Assembly (NCBI GenBank): GCA_031446145.1 | Contig: CP132903.1 | Location: 620,001-684,000, forward strand | Reading direction: 5' to 3' | From: Arsenophonus sp031446145 | GTDB lineage: Bacteria > Pseudomonadota > Gammaproteobacteria > Enterobacterales > Enterobacteriaceae | Length of the DNA stretch: 64,000 nt | Part shown: one piece after another, positions 40,410 through 49,669 of the stretch | Position numbering within the stretch: the first letter of the stretch is position 1 | How the letters are laid out: the number at the start of each line of letters is the position of its first letter | Made by a program: the position numbers and the translations under genes | Notes under the pieces: generated by a model | Database searches by the model: none | What the model was told of the DNA's origin: nothing | Seen by the model: the letters and a program-made list of their open reading frames with translations, nothing else

Positions 40410-41485
40410 TTTGGTTAGCTAAATATTTAGTCCAATATTTTTCGGGATTTCATCTTTTTTCTTATTTAACATTTCGGGCTATTACCAGTTTATTAACTTC
40501 ATTAGGTATTTCACTATGGATGGGAGATTATTTGATTACTTATCTAAAAAAATTACAAATAAGTCAAATTGTGCGCAATGAAGGACCAAAATCACATTTT
40601 AGTAAACATGGCACTCCTACAATGGGAGGTATATTAATTTTGTTTTCTATCTTAATTTCAATATTTTTATGGGCAAGATTAACTAACCCTTATGTTTGGT
40701 ATGTATTATTTATTTTTTTAGGCTATGGTATTATTGGGTTTATAGATGATTATAAAAAAATTATTTCTCAAGATTCCAAAGGTTTAATTGCGCGTTGGAA
40801 ATATTTTTGGCAATCAATATTATCTTTAAGTATAGCATTTATGTTGTATATTACCGGGCACAATACTTCGGTAACTGTATTTGTTGTACCATTTTTGAAA
40901 GATCTGATGCCTCAACTTGGTTTTTTTTATATTATATTAACATATTTTGTTATTGTAGGAACAAGTAATGCAGTTAATCTAACTGATGGATTAGATGGAT
41001 TAGCTATTATGCCAACAGTTTTTATTGCTTTCGGTTTTGCTTTAGTAGCTTGGGCAACAGGTAATGTTCATTTTGCCAATTATTTGAACATTCCTTATAT
41101 TAATTATGCTGCTGAATTAGTTATTGTTTGTTCTGCAATTGTGGGAGCTGGTTTAGGATTTTTATGGTTTAATACTTATCCTGCCCAAGTTTTTATGGGT
41201 GATGTTGGCTCATTAGCATTAGGGGGAGCATTAGGAATAATTGCAGTTTTAATCAGACAAGAATTTTTATTATTGATTATGGGTGGTATTTTTGTTATTG
41301 AAACTTTGTCGGTAATTTTACAAGTTATCTCATTTAAAGTGTGTGGTCAACGTATTTTTCGTATGGCACCTATTCATCATCATTATGAATTAAAGGGATG
41401 GCCTGAACCTAGAGTTATTGTACGTTTTTGGATCATATCATTGATATTAGTATTAATTGGATTAGTAACCCTAAAGGTGCGTTAA
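40403..41485 (+). CDS. mraY: Phospho-MurNAc-pentapeptide transferase MraY
   Basis: Transfers phospho-MurNAc-pentapeptide to undecaprenyl phosphate at the inner membrane, forming lipid I. It is 360 residues, the same as E. coli, with about ten transmembrane helices. Conserved loops are GPKSHFSKHGTPTMGG, IGFIDDYKK with the DD pair, SNAVNLTDGLDGLAIMP, MGDVGSLALGGALG and APIHHHYELKGWPE. Its start overlaps the murF stop. Confidence 0.97.
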   Translation: MLVWLAKYLVQYFSGFHLFSYLTFRAITSLLTSLGISLWMGDYLITYLKKLQISQIVRNEGPKSHFSKHGTPTMGGILILFSILISIFLWARLTNPYVWYVLFIFLGYGIIGFIDDYKKIISQDSKGLIARWKYFWQSILSLSIAFMLYITGHNTSVTVFVVPFLKDLMPQLGFFYIILTYFVIVGTSNAVNLTDGLDGLAIMPTVFIAFGFALVAWATGNVHFANYLNIPYINYAAELVIVCSAIVGAGLGFLWFNTYPAQVFMGDVGSLALGGALGIIAVLIRQEFLLLIMGGIFVIETLSVILQVISFKVCGQRIFRMAPIHHHYELKGWPEPRVIVRFWIISLILVLIGLVTLKVR

Positions 41486-41487
41486 TT

Positions 41488-42801
41488 ATGGTAAATTATT
41501 ATGGTATGAAAATTGTTATTGTAGGTCTAGGTAAAACAGGTGTGTCTTGTATTAACTTTTTTCTTTCTCGTAAAATTATACCACGTGTAATGGATACACG
41601 AACAATTCCGCCATATAAAGATAATTTATCTAAAAAAATAATGTTATATAGTGGTGGTTTTAATAAAAAATGGTTGATGAATGCTGATTTGATTGTTCTG
41701 AGTCCTGGTGTCTCTATTTATACATCAGAATTACAAATGGCAGTTTCTAAAAATATTAAAATTATTAGTGATATTGAGATATTTTGTCGAGAGATAGATA
41801 AGCCGTTAATTTGCATAACTGGTTCTAATGGAAAAAGTACTGTTGCAACATTAGTTAGTGAGATGGCAAAAGTTGCTAATTTTAGAGTAGGTCTTGGTGG
41901 TAATATTGGTATTCCGGTTTTAACATTATTAAATAAGGAATATGATTTTTATGTATTAGAACTTTCTAGTTTTCAGCTTGAAACAACATTCAGTCTAAAA
42001 CCAATGGTAGCAACCATATTAAATATAACTGAAGATCATATGGATCGTTATCCAGGAGGATTTGCAGAATATTGTGCAGCTAAGTTGCGAATTTATAATA
42101 ATGCTAAACTTGCTATTGTTAATAAGCAAGATCCAAAAACTTGGCCTTCAGATTTTTGTCATGTATCTTCTTTAAGTTTTGGTATTAATACTGGAACTTA
42201 TAAATTAAACACTTTTACTGAAAAATTAGAAATAAAAGGTGTACCTATCATAGATATAAAAAAAATACGTTTAATTGGACAACATAATTATTTAAATGTT
42301 TTAGCTGCATTAGCTTTATCTGATGCAATGCGAATCCCTCGTAAATCAAGTTTAATAGCGCTAACTCAATATCAAGGATTGCCACATAGATTTCAATTAA
42401 TACATGAGCATAAAGGAATTAAGTATATTAATGATTCTAAATCAACCAATATACATAGTACAAAAGCAGCTTTAAAAAGTTTAAAAATAGCAGGTAAATT
42501 ATATTTGTTATTAGGTGGACAAGGAAAATCAGCAGATTTTTCACAATTAAAATCTTACATTCAAGATAGAAATATTCAATTATTTTGTTTTGGTTACGAT
42601 GGCAATCGATTAGCCAAATTAAAAGAAGATAGTTTATTTTTAGATACAATAGGACAATGTTTAGGCGTTATTATAAAAAAAGTTAAATCTGGTGATGTTG
42701 TTTTGTTGTCACCAGCTTGTGCAAGTTTTGATCAATTTCAAAATTTTGAGCAAAGAGGTGAAACATTTACTAAATTAGTAAAAAAATTACACAAATGTTA
42801 A
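41488..42801 (+). CDS. murD: UDP-MurNAc-L-alanine:D-glutamate ligase MurD
   Basis: Adds D-glutamate, supplied by MurI, to UDP-MurNAc-L-Ala. The ATG at 41488, two bases after the mraY stop, gives 437 residues (E. coli 438). An ATG 20 codons upstream lies inside mraY and does not fit the family. The N-terminal Rossmann motif is IVGLGKTGVSC, the ATP loop ITGSNGKSTVATLV is near residue 110, and LELSSFQLETT, NITEDHMDRYPGG, LPHRFQLIHE, NDSKSTNIHSTKAAL and LLLGGQGKSADF follow. It overlaps ftsW by 7 bases. Confidence 0.96.
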   Translation: MVNYYGMKIVIVGLGKTGVSCINFFLSRKIIPRVMDTRTIPPYKDNLSKKIMLYSGGFNKKWLMNADLIVLSPGVSIYTSELQMAVSKNIKIISDIEIFCREIDKPLICITGSNGKSTVATLVSEMAKVANFRVGLGGNIGIPVLTLLNKEYDFYVLELSSFQLETTFSLKPMVATILNITEDHMDRYPGGFAEYCAAKLRIYNNAKLAIVNKQDPKTWPSDFCHVSSLSFGINTGTYKLNTFTEKLEIKGVPIIDIKKIRLIGQHNYLNVLAALALSDAMRIPRKSSLIALTQYQGLPHRFQLIHEHKGIKYINDSKSTNIHSTKAALKSLKIAGKLYLLLGGQGKSADFSQLKSYIQDRNIQLFCFGYDGNRLAKLKEDSLFLDTIGQCLGVIIKKVKSGDVVLLSPACASFDQFQNFEQRGETFTKLVKKLHKC

Positions 42802-43982
42802 TGTTTAATTTTAAAAAATCAAAAAATCTTACAAATTCATCTGGTAAGAATATTATTGATGCACTTCTTTATGATCGTAGTTTAGTTTGGTTAACATTAA
42901 TTTTAAGTATTATTGGTTTTATTATGGTGACATCAGCTTCTGTCTCTATCGGTGAACGTTTGATGCAAGATCCATTTTTTTTTGCTAAACGCAATATTAT
43001 TTATTTAATCTTATCATTTGTTTTAGCTTTTGTAGTATTAAACATTTCTATGATATGGTGGGAGAAATATAATTTTTTATTTTTGATAATTTCAATATTA
43101 TTTTTATTAGTAGTAATCATTGTTGGACGTTCATTTAATGGAGCTTCACGGTGGATTAATGTTGGTATTATAAATATACAACCTTCTGAATTTTCTAAAC
43201 TAGCATTATTTTGTTATATATCTAGTTATTTAGTAAGAAAAATTGATGAGGTGAAATCTAAGTTTTTTGGATTTATAAAGCCGATTTGTATTTTGATTTT
43301 AATGGCAATTTTATTATTATTAGAACCTGATTTAGGTACAGTAATTATATTAGTTGTTACAACATTAGCATTGTTGTTTATAGCGGGTGCTAAATTAGTA
43401 CCTTTTCTTATGGGTATTATTATTTGTATGTTGAGTGTTTCTTTTTTGGTTTATTTTAAACCTTATCGGTTTCGTAGAATGACTTCTTTTCTTAACCCAT
43501 GGGCAGATCCTTTTGATACTGGATATCAATTAACACAATCTTTAATGGCATTTGGGCGTGGTGAATTCTGGGGAGAGGGTTTAGGTAATTCTATTCAAAA
43601 ATTAGAATATTTACCCGAAGCACATACTGATTTTATTTTTTCTATTTTAGCTGAAGAATTAGGTTACATTGGTGCAATTTTAGTGTTGTTAATGCTATTT
43701 TTTGTAGCTTTTCGTGGAATGATAATTGGGAAATTAGCTTTAGATATGAATCAATGTTTTTCAGGTTATTTAGCATGTTGTATTAGTATATGGTTTACTT
43801 GTCAAGTATTATTGAATGTCGGAGCTGCTACAGGAATGTTACCAACTAAAGGATTAACATTGCCATTAATTAGTTATGGTGGTTCCAGTTTATCAATTAT
43901 GATAATTACTATTGCTATTTTGTTACGTATTGATTTTGAAACACGTATTCAAAAAATACAAGCTTTTTATAAGGAGAGATGA
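42795..43982 (+). CDS. ftsW: Septal peptidoglycan glycosyltransferase FtsW (SEDS family)
   Basis: Polymerises lipid II into glycan strands at the septum together with FtsI. It is 395 residues against 414 in E. coli; the cytoplasmic N-terminus is shorter. Ten transmembrane helices are expected. Diagnostic segments are GFIMVTSASVSIG, KRNIIYLILSF, NGASRWINVG, LEPDLGTVIIL, GYQLTQSLMAFGRGEFWGEGLGNS, LPEAHTDFIF and LPLISYGGSS. It ends directly before the murG start with no spacer. Confidence 0.96.
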   Translation: MLMFNFKKSKNLTNSSGKNIIDALLYDRSLVWLTLILSIIGFIMVTSASVSIGERLMQDPFFFAKRNIIYLILSFVLAFVVLNISMIWWEKYNFLFLIISILFLLVVIIVGRSFNGASRWINVGIINIQPSEFSKLALFCYISSYLVRKIDEVKSKFFGFIKPICILILMAILLLLEPDLGTVIILVVTTLALLFIAGAKLVPFLMGIIICMLSVSFLVYFKPYRFRRMTSFLNPWADPFDTGYQLTQSLMAFGRGEFWGEGLGNSIQKLEYLPEAHTDFIFSILAEELGYIGAILVLLMLFFVAFRGMIIGKLALDMNQCFSGYLACCISIWFTCQVLLNVGAATGMLPTKGLTLPLISYGGSSLSIMIITIAILLRIDFETRIQKIQAFYKER

Positions 43983-45050
43983 ATGAAAAAATCAAAACGT
44001 CTTATGTTAATGGCAGGTGGTACTGGAGGGCATATTTTTCCCGGATTAACTGTAGCTCAATATTTAAAAGTGCATGGTTGGGATGTTTGTTGGTTAGGTG
44101 CCGCTAATAGAATGGAAGCAGATTTAGTTCCCAAGCACGGAATTAATATTAAATTTATAAAAATTTCAAGTTTGCGTGGTAAGGGTTTTTTAGCATTTTT
44201 TTTTGCATTTTTTAAGATTATTCAAGCAATAAAACAAGCAAAACTTATTATAAAAAATTATCAACCTGACATTGTTTTAGGAATGGGAGGATATATTTCT
44301 TTTCCAGGAATTATTGCTGCTTGGTTATCTAGTATTCCAATTGTATTGCATGAACAAAATGCTGTAGCAGGATTGACGAATCGGTGTTTAGCAAAAATTG
44401 CACAATGTACTTTACAAGCGTTTCCTGGGGCTCTCCCTAATGCGATGGTAGTAGGTAATCCAATTCGTGAAGATATATTAGGATTACCTGATCCTGAAAA
44501 ACGTTTTATTAATCGCAATGATGCCATTCAAGTATTAGTAATAGGAGGTAGTCAAGGAGCAAATATTTTTAATCAAGTATTACCAAAAATGGCGGTAAAA
44601 TTAAAAAAGAAGATCATTATTTTTCATCAAACTGGAAAAAATAATCAAGAGTTTACAAAATCTTTATATAAAAGATTATGTGACAAAAATATTATTTATA
44701 AAGTTACAGAATTTATTGACGATATGGCTGAAGCTTATGCTTGGGCCGATATTATTATTTGTCGAGCTGGAGCTTTAACAGTAAGTGAAATTTCTGTTAT
44801 TGGTTTAGCTGCTATTTTTGTTCCTTTTCAACATAAAGATCGACAACAATATTGGAATGCTGCCACGTTAGAAAAAGTAAAAGCAGCAAAAATTATTGAG
44901 CAATCAGATTTCTCAAAAGATGTTTTGTTAAAATTATTTGAAAAATGGAATCGTGTAGATTTATTAGAAATGTCTAAAAAGGCTCGTACTGTATCAATTA
45001 CAAATTCAACTCAACTGGTAGCAGCAACTTTGATTGATATTGTTAAATAA
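43983..45050 (+). CDS. murG: UDP-GlcNAc transferase MurG (lipid II synthase)
   Basis: Adds GlcNAc to lipid I on the cytoplasmic face of the membrane, making lipid II. It is 355 residues, the E. coli length. The N-terminal glycine-rich loop MAGGTGGHIFPGL, VLGMGGYISFPGI, HEQNAVAGLTNR, the second loop GGSQGANIFNQVLP, and the C-terminal donor site CRAGALTVSEI with VPFQHKDRQQYWNA are all present. AGGAG at the end of ftsW serves as its ribosome site. Confidence 0.97.
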   Translation: MKKSKRLMLMAGGTGGHIFPGLTVAQYLKVHGWDVCWLGAANRMEADLVPKHGINIKFIKISSLRGKGFLAFFFAFFKIIQAIKQAKLIIKNYQPDIVLGMGGYISFPGIIAAWLSSIPIVLHEQNAVAGLTNRCLAKIAQCTLQAFPGALPNAMVVGNPIREDILGLPDPEKRFINRNDAIQVLVIGGSQGANIFNQVLPKMAVKLKKKIIIFHQTGKNNQEFTKSLYKRLCDKNIIYKVTEFIDDMAEAYAWADIIICRAGALTVSEISVIGLAAIFVPFQHKDRQQYWNAATLEKVKAAKIIEQSDFSKDVLLKLFEKWNRVDLLEMSKKARTVSITNSTQLVAATLIDIVK

Positions 45051-45083
45051 AACTTTTTTTATTAAAGAATATTAAAGATAGAC

Positions 45084-46556
45084 ATGAAAATGGTTACAGT
45101 AAATGTAAAAAAAATAATTAAATTAAGAGCAATAGTTCCAGAAATGCGTTTTGTTAAGCATGTTCATTTTGTTGGTATTGGTGGTTCTGGAATGGGTGGT
45201 ATTGCTTTAGTATTAGCTAATGAAGGTTATAAAATCAGTGGTTCTGATTTATTACCTAATAAAGTAACTCAACAATTAGTGCAATGTGGTGCAAAAATAT
45301 ATTTTAATCATCGTCCAGAAAATATTATAAATGCATCTGTTGTAGTGGTGTCTACGGCAATATCTTCAGATAATCCAGAAATTATTGCGGCACGGTCAGC
45401 ACGTATTCCTGTTATTCGACGTGCTGAAATGTTAGCTGAGTTAATGCGTTTTCGTTATGGTATTGCTATTACAGGTACTCATGGAAAAACAACAACAACA
45501 GCTATGATTACTAGTATTTATGTGCAAGCAGGTATGGATCCAACGTTTGTTAATGGTGGTTTATTAAAAGCAGATGGGATGTATGCAGGATTAGGTAATA
45601 GTCGTTATTTAATTGTAGAAGCTGATGAAAGTGATGCATCTTTTTTGCATTTACAACCATTAGTGGCTGTTATAACAAATATTGAAGCTGATCATATGGA
45701 AAATTATGGTGGAAATTTTGAAACATTAAAGAAGACCTTTGTTAATTTTTTGAATAATTTGCCATTCTATGGTCGTGCAGTATTGTGTATTGATGATCCC
45801 GTGATACGTTCTTTAATTCCAAAAATAAATTGTTGTGTTACAACTTATGGTTTTAGTGATGATGCAGATATATGTATTAGTTCTTATAAACAAATTGCCA
45901 CTCAAAGTTTTTTTACAATTTCTAGAAGAAATAAAAATGATTTGATATTTATATTAAAAAATGCACCTGGTCGTCATAATGCACTTAATGCTACTGCAGC
46001 TATTGCAGTAGCAATAGAAGAAGGTATTGATGATAATGATATTTTTTGTGCATTAAAACAATTCGCAGGAATTGGTCGACGTTTTGATCTTTTAGGTCAA
46101 TTCCCTTTAATGAATATTAATGGAAAAAATGGTAGTGTTATGTTGGTAGATGATTATGGTCATCATCCAACAGAAGTTGGTGTTACTATTAAAGCAATTA
46201 GAGAAGGTTGGAATAATAAGCGTGTCGTAATGGTTTTTCAACCACATAGATATACACGTACACGTGATTTATATAACGATTTTGCTGATATTTTAGAACA
46301 AGTAGATGTTTTATTAATTTTAGATGTATATTCAGCAGGTGAAAAACCTATCCCTGGTAAGGACAGTAAATCATTATGTCAAACAATTCGCAATCGAGGT
46401 AAATTAAATCCAATTTTTATTGCTGAACATGCTCAAATCAATAAAACACTAGCATCAATTATAGAAGATAATGATTTAATACTTATACAAGGAGCAGGAA
46501 ACATTGCTAAAATAGCACGTAATTTAGCGAATACATATTTGCGATCCAGTGTTTAA
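45084..46556 (+). CDS. murC: UDP-MurNAc:L-alanine ligase MurC
   Basis: Adds the first amino acid, L-Ala, to UDP-MurNAc. It is 490 residues (E. coli 491). The motifs are HFVGIGGSGMGGIALVLANEGY near the start, ITGTHGKTTTTAMI near residue 125, EADESDASFLHLQP, TNIEADHMENY, GRHNALNATAAIAVA, DDYGHHPTEV and FQPHRYTRTRDLY. It lies 33 bases after murG and 18 before ddlB, in the standard dcw order. Confidence 0.97.
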   Translation: MKMVTVNVKKIIKLRAIVPEMRFVKHVHFVGIGGSGMGGIALVLANEGYKISGSDLLPNKVTQQLVQCGAKIYFNHRPENIINASVVVVSTAISSDNPEIIAARSARIPVIRRAEMLAELMRFRYGIAITGTHGKTTTTAMITSIYVQAGMDPTFVNGGLLKADGMYAGLGNSRYLIVEADESDASFLHLQPLVAVITNIEADHMENYGGNFETLKKTFVNFLNNLPFYGRAVLCIDDPVIRSLIPKINCCVTTYGFSDDADICISSYKQIATQSFFTISRRNKNDLIFILKNAPGRHNALNATAAIAVAIEEGIDDNDIFCALKQFAGIGRRFDLLGQFPLMNINGKNGSVMLVDDYGHHPTEVGVTIKAIREGWNNKRVVMVFQPHRYTRTRDLYNDFADILEQVDVLLILDVYSAGEKPIPGKDSKSLCQTIRNRGKLNPIFIAEHAQINKTLASIIEDNDLILIQGAGNIAKIARNLANTYLRSSV

Positions 46557-46574
46557 GAAATAAAGGAAAACACT

Positions 46575-47492
46575 ATGGATAATAAAATTGCAGTACTTTT
46601 AGGTGGAAATTCTTCTGAGAGAAGAATATCACTGGAATCTGGTAAAGCTGTAGTAAATGGATTAATAAATTCTGGAATAGATGCATATCCAGTAGATACT
46701 AAAAATTTTTCTTTGATTCAACTAAAAAAAGCTGGTTATAAAAAAGCTTTTGTTGCATTACATGGTAAAGGTGGTGAAGATGGTACAATACAAGGGGTAT
46801 TAGAGTATTTAAGATTACCGTACACTGGAAGTGGTGTTTTAGCTTCTTCACTTTCAATGGATAAAATGCGAACTAAACAGTTATGGAGTAGTATAGGTTT
46901 ACCAGTAATACCCTCTGTATCATTGTATAAAAAAAAATTAGAGATAATTTCTGATAAAGTACTTGTTCAATCCATTCATCATTTAGGGTTGCCTGTTATC
47001 GTAAAACCAAATTTTGAAGGTTCTAGTATTGGAATAAGTAAAGTAAAAGATTTTTCTGAATTAAGAATGGCATTGGAAGTAGCTTTTTGTTATGACGAAA
47101 ATGTATTGATCGAAAAATATTTACATGGAGAAGAATATACTGTTGCAATTATAGATGATTTAGTACTTCCCATTATTCGTATTCAATCAAAGGAAGTTTT
47201 TTATGATTATAATGCAAAATATTTTTCTAATGAAACGCAATATTTTTGTCCTAGCGGTTTAACTTCAAAAGAAGAATTACTCTTAAATAAATTAGCATTA
47301 AATGCTTATAAAGCTATTGGGTGTACGGGTTGTGCACGTCTAGATCTTATAAAAGATAGTGATGGTTTTTATTTATTGGAAATTAATACTTCGCCTGGAA
47401 TGACTGCCCATAGTTTAGTACCTATGGCTGCGCAAGTAGCCGGTTTTAAGTTTTCAGAATTAGTGAAAAAAATTTTAGATTTAGTGAAATAA
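46575..47492 (+). CDS. ddlB: D-alanine-D-alanine ligase B
   Basis: Makes the D-Ala-D-Ala dipeptide used by MurF. It is 305 residues against 306 in E. coli, with an ATP-grasp fold. Visible motifs are VLLGGNSSERRISLESG at the start, VALHGKGGEDGTIQGVLE, YTGSGVLASSLSMDK, VKPNFEGSSIGISKV and LLEINTSPGMTAHSLVPMAA at the C-terminus with its Mg-binding Glu/Asn. Its ribosome site AAGGAA sits about 10 bases upstream. The start of ftsQ follows 3 bases after the stop. Confidence 0.96.
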   Translation: MDNKIAVLLGGNSSERRISLESGKAVVNGLINSGIDAYPVDTKNFSLIQLKKAGYKKAFVALHGKGGEDGTIQGVLEYLRLPYTGSGVLASSLSMDKMRTKQLWSSIGLPVIPSVSLYKKKLEIISDKVLVQSIHHLGLPVIVKPNFEGSSIGISKVKDFSELRMALEVAFCYDENVLIEKYLHGEEYTVAIIDDLVLPIIRIQSKEVFYDYNAKYFSNETQYFCPSGLTSKEELLLNKLALNAYKAIGCTGCARLDLIKDSDGFYLLEINTSPGMTAHSLVPMAAQVAGFKFSELVKKILDLVK

Positions 47493-47495
47493 AAT

Positions 47496-48260
47496 ATGTT
47501 TTTATCTTTTAACATCCACAATAATAAAAAATATAAAACTGATAATGTATACAGTGTTTATTATTGTTTTGGTTTGATTGTTTTTCTAATAGTATTGGCT
47601 ATTATAATATGCACTGGATATTTACTATTAGATTGGATGAAAGATGTTCATCGATTACCGATTTCTAAACTGTTAATTACTGGTGAACGTAATTATACAA
47701 ATGATACTCATATAAGACAAGCAATTTTAGAATTAGGAATTTCTGGTACATTTATGAATATAGATATCAATATAATGCATAATCAAATAAAAAAAATTTC
47801 ATGGATAAAAAAAGTGACGGTACGTAAAAAATGGCCTAATGAATTAAAAATTCATTTAGTGGAATATCAACCTTATGCTAAATGGAATAATGCGTTTTTT
47901 ATTAATGAAGAAGGGATTATTTTTAATTGTCCAAAATTAATCAATAGCCAAAAAAATTTTTTGATGTTATATGGTCCAGAAGGTAGTCAGAAAGAAATAT
48001 TAAAAATGTATCATATTATGCAAAATCAATTATTAGAGCATAATTTTATTATTAAATCATTATCAATGAGTACACGACGTGCATGGCAATTAGTTTTAGT
48101 AAATGATATTAAATTAAATATTGGTAAACAGGATATTAAAGAAAGATTAAATCGTTTTATGAAACTTTATCCATTATTAAAGAAAGTAAAAAATAAACGT
48201 ATTGGATATGTAGATTTACGGTATGCTAGTGATGCTGCGGTAGGTTGGGTACCTATTTAA
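47496..48260 (+). CDS. ftsQ: Cell division protein FtsQ
   Basis: 254 residues against 276 in E. coli. It is a bitopic divisome protein: a short cytoplasmic tail, one transmembrane helix (YCFGLIVFLIVLAIIICTGYLLLDW, about residues 24-48), then a periplasmic POTRA domain (RLPISKLLITGERNYTNDTHI) and the beta domain with WIKKVTVRKKWPNELKIHLVEYQPYAKWN. It ends in YVDLRYASDAAVGW, a good family match. It binds FtsL/FtsB and recruits FtsW/FtsI. FtsA follows after 77 bases, a gap that may hold a promoter. Confidence 0.94.
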   Translation: MFLSFNIHNNKKYKTDNVYSVYYCFGLIVFLIVLAIIICTGYLLLDWMKDVHRLPISKLLITGERNYTNDTHIRQAILELGISGTFMNIDINIMHNQIKKISWIKKVTVRKKWPNELKIHLVEYQPYAKWNNAFFINEEGIIFNCPKLINSQKNFLMLYGPEGSQKEILKMYHIMQNQLLEHNFIIKSLSMSTRRAWQLVLVNDIKLNIGKQDIKERLNRFMKLYPLLKKVKNKRIGYVDLRYASDAAVGWVPI

Positions 48261-48337
48261 TCTAAATTTACTTACTAAAAAACTATGAATTAAAATAATT
48301 TAATATCGCTAATTGATCAGTAACAGGTAAATTAACG

Positions 48338-49597
48338 ATGATTAAAACAACAGATAGAAAATTAATAGTTGGTCTTGAAATTGGTACTTCTAAGGTTTCT
48401 ACATTGGTTGGTGAAATTTTACCAGATGGGATAATAAATATTATTGGTGTTGGTAATTGTCCATCTAGAGGAATGTATAAAGGAGATGTAAATGATTTAG
48501 AATCTGTTGTTAAATGTGTGCAAAGAGCTATTGGTCAAGCAGAATTAATGGCTGATTGTCATATTTCTTCAGTTTATCTATCATTTTCCGGAAAACATAT
48601 CAGTTGCCAAAATGAAATTGGGATGGTACCAATTTCTGATGATGAAGTAACTTCATATGATGTGGACAGTGTTGTTCATACGGCCAAATCTGTTAAGGTA
48701 CATGATGAACATAGGATTTTGCATGTTATCCCTCAAGAATATTCCATTGATTATCAAGAAGGTATTAAAAATCCAGTAGGACTTTCAGGTGTACGTATGC
48801 AAGCTAAAGTACATTTGATTACTTGTCATAATGATATGGCTAAAAATATTGTAAAAGCAGTTGAACGTTGTGGTTTGAAAGTAGATCAATTGATTTTTTC
48901 AGGTTTAGCTTCGAGTTATTCTGTTTTAACAGAAGATGAGCGTGAACTAGGTGTTTGTTTAGTTGATATTGGTAGTGGCACTATGGATATAGTGATTTAT
49001 ACTGGAGGCGCATTACGTCATACAAAGGTTATACCTTATGCTGGTAATATTGTAACAAATGATATTGCGTATGCATTCAGTACATCTCCAAGCGATGCTG
49101 AAACATTAAAAATTTGTCACGGTTGTGCATTAGCTATTATTGTTAATAAAGATGAAAATGTTGAATTATTTAGTATAACAGGTAGTCGTCCGTTAAAAAA
49201 TTTACAACGTCAAACACTGGCAAAAGTTATTGAACCAAGATATATGGAGTTACTTAATTTAGTCAATAATGAAATTATGAAAGTACAAGAACAACTGCGT
49301 CAAAATGGGATTAAAGATCATTTATCAGCTGGTATTGTTTTAACAGGGGGTGGTGCACAAATTGATGGTTTAGTTGAATGTGCTAAAAAAGTATTTTGTA
49401 CTCAAGTACGTATTGGTAAACCATCAAATATAACTGGTTTAATAGATTACGCACAAGAACCTAATTATTCGACAGTTGTTGGACTTTTACACTATGGTAA
49501 ACAAACTCATTTAGGAAATGAAATCGAAATGGATAAACGTAAATCAGTAACTATTTGGTTTAATAAAATCACTAGTTGGTTGAAAAAAGAATTTTAA
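48338..49597 (+). CDS. ftsA: Cell division protein FtsA
   Basis: 419 residues (E. coli 420). It is an actin-like ATPase that anchors FtsZ to the membrane. LIVGLEIGTSKVSTLVGE is phosphate loop 1, VCLVDIGSGTMDIVIYTGG phosphate loop 2, and GIVLTGGGAQIDGL the adenosine motif. The C-terminal amphipathic membrane-targeting helix is kept (VTIWFNKITSWLKKEF), so it should still tether the Z ring. It is followed by ftsZ after 72 bases. Confidence 0.97.
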   Translation: MIKTTDRKLIVGLEIGTSKVSTLVGEILPDGIINIIGVGNCPSRGMYKGDVNDLESVVKCVQRAIGQAELMADCHISSVYLSFSGKHISCQNEIGMVPISDDEVTSYDVDSVVHTAKSVKVHDEHRILHVIPQEYSIDYQEGIKNPVGLSGVRMQAKVHLITCHNDMAKNIVKAVERCGLKVDQLIFSGLASSYSVLTEDERELGVCLVDIGSGTMDIVIYTGGALRHTKVIPYAGNIVTNDIAYAFSTSPSDAETLKICHGCALAIIVNKDENVELFSITGSRPLKNLQRQTLAKVIEPRYMELLNLVNNEIMKVQEQLRQNGIKDHLSAGIVLTGGGAQIDGLVECAKKVFCTQVRIGKPSNITGLIDYAQEPNYSTVVGLLHYGKQTHLGNEIEMDKRKSVTIWFNKITSWLKKEF

Positions 49598-49669
49598 TTT
49601 TATAAGAACCAAAAATTTTCTATTCTAAAAATTTTCTATTTTAATAGAAGGCAAAAACGGGGAGAAATT